Part shown: positions 4,623-10,368 of the stretch, one piece after another
How the letters are laid out: every line of letters starts with the position of its first letter
Position numbering within the stretch: the stretch's first letter is position 1
Source of the DNA: Pseudomonadota bacterium
GTDB taxonomy: Bacteria; Pseudomonadota; Alphaproteobacteria; Rhodospirillales; 2-02-FULL-58-16
NCBI GenBank assembly: GCA_022567015.1
Contig: JADFHR010000108.1
Span: forward strand, 1 to 10,368
Direction of reading: 5' to 3'
Length of the DNA: 10,368 nt
The notes under the pieces: generated by a model
What the model was told of the DNA's origin: nothing
Seen by the model: the letters and a program-made list of their open reading frames with translations, nothing else
The model's database searches: none
Made by a program: the position numbers and the translations under genes

Positions 4623-6818
4623 TCACGCCGATGCCATATAGGCGGGCAGCCAGCCCTCGTGGATTTCCCGGAGTTCGGCCACGGAGACGGCGCCCGATCC
4701 GCCGACGGCCAGCGTCCCGCCCCCGGTGGCGCCGATGCGCAACGCAGGAACGCCGGCCTTTTCGGCCGCACCGAGCAGGGTTTCGGGATCATCGGTGGTC
4801 ACCAGGTAGCGCCCCTGGTCCTCGCCGAACAGCCAGCCTGACTGAAGGCCCTTATCCAGATCGGCGGGCGGCGTGATCGAGGCGCCGATGCTTCCGGCCA
4901 GCGCCATTTCGGCCAGCGCCACCAGCAGCCCGCCGTCGGACAGGTCGTGGCAGACGGTGACGCGGCCCTGCTCGATCAACCGGCGCACGAAATCACCGTT
5001 CCGGCGCTCGGCCTCGAGGTCGACGGGCGGCGGCGCGAATCCCGACGGTCCCTGAATTTCCTCCATATAAAGCGACTGACCGATGTGGCCTTTGGTTTCG
5101 CCGATCAGCACGATATCGGCACCCTCGGCGTTGAAGGCGAGCGACGCCCGTTTGGATATGTCGTGCAACAGCCCGACGCCGCCGATGGCCGGGGTCGGCA
5201 GGATCGCCTTGCCGCTGGTCTCGTTGTAGAGCGACACGTTGCCCGAGACGACGGGGAAATCGAGCGCCCGGCAGGCCTGGCCCATGCCTTCGATGCAGCC
5301 GACGAGCTGGCCCATGATGTCGGGCTTCTCCGGGTTGCCGAAGTTCAAACAGTCGGTGACGGCGAGCGGCTTCGCCCCGACCGCGGTCAGGTTGCGCCAC
5401 GCCTCGGCGACCGCCTGTTTGCCGCCTTCGACGGGATCGGCGGCGCAGTAGCGCGGCGTGCAGTCGGTGGTCATGGCCAGCGCCTTTTTCGTGCCGTGCA
5501 CGCGGACCACGGCCGCGTCGCCCCCCGGCCGCCCCGCGGTATCGGCCATGACCATGTGGTCGTACTGTTCCCAGATCCAGCGTTTCGAGGCGAGGTCGGG
5601 TTTCGCCAGCAGGCGGCGCAGCATGTCGATGGGGGATACGTCATCGCCCGGTAAAATGGTTGGGGTGGGTATGGGCTCCGGCGTTTTCGTCCACGGGCGG
5701 TCGTATTCGGGAGAGGCCAGGGCCAACGGGTCGATGGGCAGGTCGGCGACCACCTCGCCGCCCATCTTCAGGACCATGCGGCCGCTGTCGGTGGTGCGGC
5801 CGACGACGGCGAAGTCGATCTCCCATTTCTCGAAGATGGCGCGGGCCACGTCCTCGCGGCCCTCCTTCAGCACCATCAGCATGCGCTCCTGGCTTTCCGA
5901 AAGCATCAGCTCATAAGCGCTCATGCCGGCTTCGCGCATGGGCACGCGGTCCAGGTCCAGCTCCACGCCGACGCCGCCCTTGGACGCCATCTCGAAGGAC
6001 GAGCACGTCAGCCCCGCCGCCCCCATGTCCTGGATGCCGACGATGGCGTCGGTGGCCATCAGTTCCAGGCAGGCCTCCAGAAGAAGCTTCTCGGTGAACG
6101 GATCGCCGACCTGTACGGTGGGGCGTTTTTCTTCCGAATCGTCGCTGAACTCGGCCGAGGCCATGGTCGCGCCGTGGATGCCGTCGCGCCCCGTCTTCGA
6201 GCCGGCGTAGACGATCGGGGCGCCGACGCCCGACGCCGCCGAATAGAAGATCTTGTCCTTGTCGACCACGCCCACGGTCATGGCGTTGACCAGAATGTTG
6301 CCGTCGTAGGAGGCCTGGAAGGTGCACTCCCCGCCGACCGTGGGCACGCCGACGCAGTTGCCGTAGCCGCCGATGCCCGCCACCACGCCGTTCACCAGGT
6401 GCCGGGTCCGCGGGTGGTCGGGGCTGCCGAAGCGCAGGGCGTTGAGGTTGGCGATGGGACGCGCGCCCATGGTGAACACGTCGCGCAGGATGCCGCCGAC
6501 GCCGGTCGCCGCGCCCTGGTAGGGCTCGATGAACGACGGGTGGTTGTGGCTCTCCATCTTGAAGACGACGGCCTGGCCGTCGCCGATGTCGATGATGCCG
6601 GCGTTCTCGCCGGGGCCGCAGATCACCCAGGGCGCCTCCGTGGGAAGGGTCCTCAGCCACTTCTTCGACGATTTGTACGAGCAATGTTCGCTCCACATGG
6701 CCGAGAAGATGCCGAGCTCGGTCTCGTTCGGCTCGCGGCCGAGGATGTCCAGGATGCGCCCGTATTCGTCCTCGGTGAGCCCGTGGCGTTCGGCGCCTTT
6801 GCCGGCCGGCGCGGTCAT
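4623..6818 (-). CDS. purL: Phosphoribosylformylglycinamidine synthase, large subunit (PurL)
   Basis: The protein has 731 residues, typical of small-type PurL. It catalyses the ATP-dependent amidation of FGAR to FGAM, step four of de novo purine synthesis, using ammonia channelled from PurQ in a complex with PurS. The N-terminus reads EYGRILDILGREPNETELGI and then MWSEHCSYKSSK, with the catalytic His45. Next come GDGQAVVFKMESHNHPS and QGAATGVGGILRD, the nucleotide-binding AIRS-type motifs. Central DMGAAGLTCSSFEMASKGG and a second AIRS-like half (NVSLYNET, HDLSDGGLLVALAEMA) follow. ATG 6818 is chosen over longer in-frame starts inside purQ because it matches the family N-terminus and gives the common ATGA overlap with the purQ stop, implying translational coupling. 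Confidence 0.97.
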   Translation of the reverse strand: MTAPAGKGAERHGLTEDEYGRILDILGREPNETELGIFSAMWSEHCSYKSSKKWLRTLPTEAPWVICGPGENAGIIDIGDGQAVVFKMESHNHPSFIEPYQGAATGVGGILRDVFTMGARPIANLNALRFGSPDHPRTRHLVNGVVAGIGGYGNCVGVPTVGGECTFQASYDGNILVNAMTVGVVDKDKIFYSAASGVGAPIVYAGSKTGRDGIHGATMASAEFSDDSEEKRPTVQVGDPFTEKLLLEACLELMATDAIVGIQDMGAAGLTCSSFEMASKGGVGVELDLDRVPMREAGMSAYELMLSESQERMLMVLKEGREDVARAIFEKWEIDFAVVGRTTDSGRMVLKMGGEVVADLPIDPLALASPEYDRPWTKTPEPIPTPTILPGDDVSPIDMLRRLLAKPDLASKRWIWEQYDHMVMADTAGRPGGDAAVVRVHGTKKALAMTTDCTPRYCAADPVEGGKQAVAEAWRNLTAVGAKPLAVTDCLNFGNPEKPDIMGQLVGCIEGMGQACRALDFPVVSGNVSLYNETSGKAILPTPAIGGVGLLHDISKRASLAFNAEGADIVLIGETKGHIGQSLYMEEIQGPSGFAPPPVDLEAERRNGDFVRRLIEQGRVTVCHDLSDGGLLVALAEMALAGSIGASITPPADLDKGLQSGWLFGEDQGRYLVTTDDPETLLGAAEKAGVPALRIGATGGGTLAVGGSGAVSVAELREIHEGWLPAYMASA

Positions 6819-7507
6819 GCCGCCAGGGCTTCCACCAGGCCGTCGAACATGGCCCTGCCGTCGGTGCCGCCGAGGGCGGCGTCGGCCAGCCGGTCGGGGT
6901 GGGGCATGAGGCCGAGCACCGTGCGCTTGTCGTCGAGGATGCCGGCGATATTGCGCCGGCTGCCGTTGGGATTGGCGTCCGCGGCCACCTCGCCCGACGG
7001 GTGGCAGTAGCGGAAGGCCACCTGGCCGTTGCCGAACAGGCGCTCGAGGGTGTCCTCGTCGGCGAAGTAATTGCCCTCGTGATGGGCGACCGGGATGCGG
7101 ATCACCTGGCCTTCGCGGTAGCCCCGGGTAAACACGGTGTCGGCCGCATCGACGCGCAGATGGACGTCCCGGCAGACGAACTTGAGCCCGGCGTTGCGCA
7201 TGAGCATCCCGGGCAGCAGCCCGGTCTCGGTGAGGATCTGAAAGCCGTTGCAGATTCCCAGCACCGGCACCCCTTTGCGGGCCCGCTCCACCACCGCCGC
7301 CATGACCGGCGAATGGGCGGCCATGGCGCCGGCGCGCAGGTAATCGCCGTAGGAAAAGCCGCCCGGGATGACGATCAGGTCGACCGCCGGCAGGGCGGTC
7401 TCCCGGTGCCACACCATGGCCGGCGGCTTGCCCATGCTGTGTCCCAGCGCCACGCGGACGTCGCGGTCGCAGTTGGAGCCGGGGAAGACGATGACGGCGG
7501 CTTTCAT
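6815..7507 (-). CDS. purQ: Phosphoribosylformylglycinamidine synthase, glutaminase subunit (PurQ)
   Basis: The 230-residue class I glutamine amidotransferase releases ammonia from glutamine for PurL. The N-terminus is MKAAVIVFPGSNCDRD, followed by IPGGFSYGDYLRAGAMAAHSP and the nucleophile elbow GICNGFQ with Cys86. The catalytic His203 lies in MPHPDR. In this family the residue two after the His is normally Glu (MPHPE), and here Asp205 stands in its place, a conservative but unusual change in the triad. The stop overlaps the purL start by four bases. No clear Shine-Dalgarno sequence precedes the ATG: the bases before it are GTCCTGATCCGTAA, part of or adjacent to the low-GC insert that separates purQ from purS. 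Its natural translation signal may therefore have been lost or replaced. Confidence 0.96.
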   Translation of the reverse strand: MKAAVIVFPGSNCDRDVRVALGHSMGKPPAMVWHRETALPAVDLIVIPGGFSYGDYLRAGAMAAHSPVMAAVVERARKGVPVLGICNGFQILTETGLLPGMLMRNAGLKFVCRDVHLRVDAADTVFTRGYREGQVIRIPVAHHEGNYFADEDTLERLFGNGQVAFRYCHPSGEVAADANPNGSRRNIAGILDDKRTVLGLMPHPDRLADAALGGTDGRAMFDGLVEALAA

Positions 7508-7594
7508 TTACGGATCAGGACACCGCAAAAGAGCAAATAATATTTGCGCAATAGACGGGCTCTTGAAAAGCGAACAAATATAACCACGAAATTT
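7508..7594 (-). other. AT-rich junction between the insert and purQ
   Basis: No gene is visible. GCAAAT and ATTTGC form a six-pair hairpin with a three-base loop within 7530-7546. On the minus strand a TATTAT-like -10 element occurs in the same stretch but with no good -35 partner, so any replacement promoter for purQL is speculative. No strong terminator is seen, so purQL may still be reached by readthrough from purC. Confidence 0.3.
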
Positions 7595-7957
7595 TTATCG
7601 ACTAACGTTAACGATCTCCTCAACTTTAACGTCCACTTTGCAAAGGTGATAACCCTGTTTCATAATATCTTTTTTTGCCTCTTCTTCAGAAAATCCGACC
7701 CTTTGCTGTCCAGTTTCAACGACAACTTTGAATTGTTCCCATTTACCGTCGCCTGGGCAGGGTGGTAGTTTCGCCATATATTCCGAAAACGTAATCGCGA
7801 ACAGGCCATGATCATTAGACGCTCTATAGATGTGAAATTTATCAGGGTTCATTATCTTCCTCTTCGGGCCGTTCCCAGGATAAACCTGCCGTGCACCAAC
7901 CCAATCCCCTGCAGTGGTTGGGGGGTTTTCCTTGTCGCACTTCTTAGTCCGACTCAT
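7595..7957 (-). CDS. Hypothetical protein in the antitoxin position next to a BrnT gene
   Basis: I do not recognise the family as a whole. From ATG 7957 it is 120 residues and lies 11 bp after the BrnT gene, where BrnA antitoxins usually sit. The first 30 or so residues (DKENPPTTAGDWVGARQV) recall the N-terminal NP-x-x-T-x-x-DF-x-x-AR pattern of some BrnA-type antitoxins. The ribbon-helix-helix part that BrnA needs for DNA binding is absent. The rest (HIYRASNDHGLFAITFSEYM, then PPCPGDGKWEQFK and VGFSEEEAKKDIMKQGYHL) looks like an independent small domain. An internal ATG at 7852 has GAGG six bases upstream, whereas ATG 7957 has none, so translation may start at 7852 and give 85 residues. Composition is lower in GC than the pur genes. 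Confidence 0.6.
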   Translation of the reverse strand: MSRTKKCDKENPPTTAGDWVGARQVYPGNGPKRKIMNPDKFHIYRASNDHGLFAITFSEYMAKLPPCPGDGKWEQFKVVVETGQQRVGFSEEEAKKDIMKQGYHLCKVDVKVEEIVNVSR

Positions 7958-7968
7958 GGTGCAAATCG

Positions 7969-8253
7969 CTAGAAGGGCTCGCCGAAAAAGGTTTGATAGT
8001 ACAAAAGCTCTTCTTCCACATCGGCATAGCGGGCTGTGATCAGCCGAATTTTTCCCCTGCGTTCCGTATATATTAGCACGATTACCCTGCTACCGGTCCA
8101 CCCGATCATCTTGACACGGTCTTCGGTTTCAGACTGCTCGAGGTCATCGTCCTCGATGCGCGGAAAGGAAAACGCTCTTTTAGCGTCTTCAAAGTCTACT
8201 CCATGATCTCGAATTACCCTTTTTCGCTTTTCCTCATCCCATTCAAACTCCAT
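7969..8253 (-). CDS. brnT: BrnT-family toxin (type II toxin-antitoxin ribonuclease, DUF497)
   Basis: The 94-residue protein opens FEWDEEKRKRVIRDHGVDFEDAK-like, the BrnT hallmark of an FEWD-x-x-K start and an HGV-F-E-A helix. It continues with ETEDRVKMIGWTGSRVIVLIYTERRGKIRLITARYAD, matching the family's beta strands and final SAR-type motif (here TARYAD). BrnT is a RelE-like-fold mRNA interferase that is neutralised and autoregulated by BrnA, usually encoded directly downstream. Here no complete BrnA follows. AAGGG lies four bases before the ATG. The gene sits 30 bp after purS on the same strand, so it is probably transcribed with the purine operon rather than from an autoregulated promoter, which is odd for a toxin. 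It may be inactive or domesticated. Confidence 0.85.
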   Translation of the reverse strand: MEFEWDEEKRKRVIRDHGVDFEDAKRAFSFPRIEDDDLEQSETEDRVKMIGWTGSRVIVLIYTERRGKIRLITARYADVEEELLYYQTFFGEPF

Positions 8254-8283
8254 TAAACCCTTGGTCCCCTTCGCATCGTCCGA

Positions 8284-8526
8284 TCACTCGGCGATCTCGA
8301 TGGCGTAATTCTCGATGACCGTATTGGCAAGCAGCTTCTTGCACATGGCGTCGACGGCCTCGCGGGCCCGGGCGGGGTCCGTTTCGTCAAGGTCGATCTC
8401 GATGTACTTGCCTTGGCGGACGCCGGTGACGCCGCCGAAGCCGAGGGAGGAGAGGGCGTTGCGGACCGCCTTTCCCTGCGGATCGAGCACGCCACTTTTC
8501 AAGGTCACGTGGACTTTCGCCTTCAC
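8284..8526 (-). CDS. purS: Phosphoribosylformylglycinamidine synthase subunit PurS
   Basis: The 80-residue protein is the small third subunit that bridges PurL and PurQ in organisms with split FGAM synthase. It reads MKAKVHVTLKSGVLDPQGKA, then SLGFGGVTGVRQGKYIEIDL, then MCKKLLANTVIENYAIEI, matching the family throughout at normal length. The start codon is GTG at 8526, supported by a GGGGAA sequence a few bases upstream. It lies 17 bp after the purC stop, consistent with one operon. The expected next gene, purQ, is displaced by about 0.78 kb. Confidence 0.95.
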   Translation of the reverse strand: MKAKVHVTLKSGVLDPQGKAVRNALSSLGFGGVTGVRQGKYIEIDLDETDPARAREAVDAMCKKLLANTVIENYAIEIAE

Positions 8527-8543
8527 GCTTCCCCGCCCTTATA

Positions 8544-9308
8544 CTATTGCATGACCGACGGGCCCTTGATGTCCCTGGGGCCGCTTTCCGGCAGGATGCC
8601 CAGGCGGCGGGCCACTTCCTGATAGGCTTCCTCGACGTTGCCGAGATCCCGGCGGAAGCGGTCCTTGTCCAATTTCTTGTTGGTCTTCATGTCCCACAGG
8701 CGGCAGCAGTCGGGGCTGATTTCGTCGGCCAGGACGATCCGCATCTGATCGTCTTCCCAGAGCCGGCCGAACTCCAACTTGAAATCGACCAGGCGGATGC
8801 CGACGCCGAGGAACAGACCGCTCAGGAAATCGTTGACGCGCAACGCCATGGACATGATGTCGTCCAGATCCTGGGGCGTCGCCCAGCCGAACGCGGTGAT
8901 GTGCTCCTCGGTGATCATGGGGTCGTTCAGGGCGTCGGACTTGTAGTAGTACTCGACGATGGAGCGCGGCAGCGGCGTCCCTTCGTTCATGCCCAGGCGC
9001 ACTGCCAGCGAGCCGGCGACGATGTTGCGGACTACTACTTCTACGGGTATAATTTCCACTTCGCGCACCAACTGCTCGCGCATGTTGAGGCGGCGCACGA
9101 AATGCGTGGGAATCCCGATCTCGCTCAGCCGGGTCATGAGGTACTCGGAAATCCGGTTGTTGATAACGCCCTTGCCGGCGATGACGCCTTTCTTCTTGGC
9201 GTTGAAGGCGGTGGCGTCATCCTTGAAATACTGCACGAGCGTACCCGGCTCGGGCCCCTCATAAAGAATCTTCGCCTTGCCTTCGTATATTTGTCTGCGT
9301 CTGGCCAT
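8544..9308 (-). CDS. purC: Phosphoribosylaminoimidazole-succinocarboxamide synthase (SAICAR synthetase)
   Basis: The enzyme condenses CAIR with aspartate using ATP to form SAICAR in de novo purine synthesis. From ATG 9308 the product is 254 residues, the usual bacterial length, starting MARRRQIYEGKAKILYEGPE. GGAAGAAG lies just before this ATG. A longer in-frame start at 9398 would add 30 atypical residues spanning the promoter and is rejected. Family motifs are present: IIPVEVVVRNIVAGSL (86-101, first SAICAR synthetase signature), LVDFKLEFG (173-181, second signature) and LADEISPD (193-200, metal and substrate binding). It heads the cluster and is read from the promoter at 9362-9390. Confidence 0.97.
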   Translation of the reverse strand: MARRRQIYEGKAKILYEGPEPGTLVQYFKDDATAFNAKKKGVIAGKGVINNRISEYLMTRLSEIGIPTHFVRRLNMREQLVREVEIIPVEVVVRNIVAGSLAVRLGMNEGTPLPRSIVEYYYKSDALNDPMITEEHITAFGWATPQDLDDIMSMALRVNDFLSGLFLGVGIRLVDFKLEFGRLWEDDQMRIVLADEISPDCCRLWDMKTNKKLDKDRFRRDLGNVEEAYQEVARRLGILPESGPRDIKGPSVMQ

Positions 9309-9361
9309 CGTCTTCTTCCAATGATGGGTGTGCCCGGGGTCGGTGCCCAGTATGAGAACCT

Positions 9362-9390
9362 CATATAGCAGGTGTCCACCAACAAGACAA
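9362..9390 (-). promoter_or_regulatory. Promoter of the pur cluster
   Basis: On the minus strand TTGTCT (9390-9385) and TATATG (9367-9362) are 17 bp apart. The transcript would begin near 9355 with a leader of about 47 nt before purC. I see no purine riboswitch or clear operator in this short leader. Confidence 0.6.
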
Positions 9391-9412
9391 CGCCGCATGT
9401 AATCTATTGAAA

Positions 9413-10183
9413 CTAAATGGAAATCTTATCGAATGGCGCATCCCCAGGGGGACCCGCGGCAAACAGCCAGACCGGCCCCACGCCTGTGCGCCCGGCGGCG
9501 GGCAGGGCGATGAGGGAGGACGAAACGGTCCCGAATCCGGCCTCGGCGGCCACGTTCATGGCGCCGCCCGGGCCGGCTTCGGCATCGTGCAGCCGGCTTG
9601 CCAGCAGGGACGTCCACCCCGACCAGTCCCCGGCGCCGGGATCGGGCGGTCGCGCCGCCTCGAATTGGGGCAGATACATGCGGATCCGGGCCGATTGGGG
9701 GTCGTTTCGGTCATACGCCGTGAACATGGACAGGCCCGGCGGCAGCTCTATCACCTCGACGTCCGAGGGGCCGTCCGTCCCGTTCTCCCGGCCCGCGGAA
9801 CGCAGCCAGAACAGGCTGTCGCTGTCGGCGATCAGAAGGTTGAAGGAACGGTAGCTGGCGGCATCGATATGGGCCAGCGCCTCCGCGGCGTCCGCCGCCC
9901 GGGCGTGGTCCAGGGCCTCCAGAGGCAGCTCGCCGCGGCTGCGGAAGCCGGGTCTGGGTCCCAGGGAATGCAGGCGGTTGAGCACGCCGGCGGCGACGCC
10001 GTGGTCATTCAGGCCGAGCCAGGTGCCGCCGGCGTGGCGGTCCAGCCCGGCGACCACCCAGGCGCGGTCGGGCCAATGGCGCGCCGGCGGGTCCCACGGG
10101 CGGTCGGCCATTTCGTCGCGGTTCACCGCCAGCATGATCGGCCAGTCGTGGCCCGGGCGGTGCAGGATGACGAGGGTGCACAT
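9413..10183 (-). CDS. NRDE-family (TANGO2-like) protein
   Basis: The 256-residue protein begins MCTLVILHR and has the name-giving motif AVNRDEM at 19-25. WVVAGLDRHAGGTWLGLNDHG follows at about 42-62 and GVLNRL shortly after, in the order expected for the NRDE (DUF833/TANGO2) family. Cys2 directly after the initiator Met is conserved and becomes N-terminal after Met removal, as in Ntn-hydrolase-like folds. Bacterial functions are not settled, and eukaryotic TANGO2 has been linked to heme handling and lipid metabolism. AGGA lies seven bases before the ATG. The gene is read in the same direction as purC and lies upstream of it, but purC has its own promoter in the 104-bp gap. Confidence 0.88.
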   Translation of the reverse strand: MCTLVILHRPGHDWPIMLAVNRDEMADRPWDPPARHWPDRAWVVAGLDRHAGGTWLGLNDHGVAAGVLNRLHSLGPRPGFRSRGELPLEALDHARAADAAEALAHIDAASYRSFNLLIADSDSLFWLRSAGRENGTDGPSDVEVIELPPGLSMFTAYDRNDPQSARIRMYLPQFEAARPPDPGAGDWSGWTSLLASRLHDAEAGPGGAMNVAAEAGFGTVSSSLIALPAAGRTGVGPVWLFAAGPPGDAPFDKISI

Positions 10184-10368
10184 GATCGATTCCTATTAAT
10201 CCGTTTGTCCCGTCGGCGCTAGTGGCCTGCATCAGCTAAAGTGCGCCCATACGACGGCGTTGCGAGGTTTCCGGCTAGGAGCGCGTCGCGCCTTGGTGTG
10301 CATGCACCACAAGCGGCGCGCGACGACGCCGGGGGCCGCGGGGGCGTCCCCCGCATATCGTAGCCGGG
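10184..10368. other. Intergenic region with hairpins at the right edge
   Basis: No gene is visible. An imperfect inverted repeat spans about 10282-10328: CTTGGTGTGCA and TGCACCACAAG pair at nine of eleven positions around 10292-10313, flanked by CGTCGCG and CGCGACG. A second stem GGGGG/CCCCC with a three-base loop lies at 10340-10352. They may terminate a gene beyond the window or act as an operator. Confidence 0.35.

Noticed and set aside
5911..6696. Second minus-strand frame inside purL
   Set aside because: It is a frame-shadow of purL rich in Arg, Gly and His. The correct frame carries all PurL motifs.
6819..7412. Extended purL start giving a 929-residue protein overlapping purQ
   Set aside because: The extra residues are a frame-shadow of purQ. 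ATG 6818 gives the normal PurL N-terminus and the usual four-base overlap.
7544..7768. Plus-strand small frame in the purS-purQ insert
   Set aside because: It overlaps the minus-strand ORF, has no ribosome-binding site and runs against the operon. The opposite frame reads more like a protein.
9309..9398. Longer purC start at 9398
   Set aside because: The added 30 residues do not belong to the family and would cover the purC promoter. ATG 9308 has a good ribosome-binding site.

Overview
The window looks like the chromosome of a GC-rich alphaproteobacterium, probably Rhodospirillales-like; this is an inference from gene content and order. The supporting genes are a cysteine-free S4 protein, a bolA-CGFS glutaredoxin pair, a purC-purS-purQ-purL cluster with separate PurS, PurQ and PurL subunits, and an HNH endonuclease of the type common in this class. 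Most of the sequence is ordinary core genome.

Layout of the left part (plus strand): the last codons of an unidentified gene (1-69), a serine carboxylesterase/phospholipase (242-913), an HNH endonuclease with its own promoter (1008-1571), and intact rpsD with a good promoter (1720-2334). From 2335 to about 3620 there is a foreign, largely AT-rich block. It holds a small secreted protein with a terminator, a decayed two-helix membrane protein, a MORN-repeat remnant and a perfect 25-bp palindrome. Immediately after the palindrome comes a second copy of the last 53 codons of rpsD (3621-3782), then a bidirectional terminator. The two rpsD 3' ends are about 72% identical upstream but identical over the final 59 nt, so the block is flanked by a long direct repeat.

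Layout of the right part (minus strand, listed in transcription order from the right edge): an NRDE/TANGO2-family gene (10183-9413), then the purine cluster purC (9308-8544), purS (8526-8284), purQ (7507-6815) and purL (6818-4623), then bolA (4486-4247) and grxD (4220-3885). The purine cluster makes FGAM (PurS/Q/L) and SAICAR (PurC). It is interrupted between purS and purQ by a roughly 0.75-kb lower-GC insert carrying a BrnT-type toxin gene and a small unknown ORF in the position where the BrnA antitoxin is normally found. BolA and the monothiol glutaredoxin probably form a [2Fe-2S]-linked pair, expressed from a near-consensus promoter downstream of purL.

The parts worth a second look are the two small accessory insertions: the rpsD duplication block, and the toxin gene lodged inside a purine operon without a recognisable complete antitoxin. 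I see no CRISPR array, tRNA, rRNA, integrase or transposase gene, and no large novel system.
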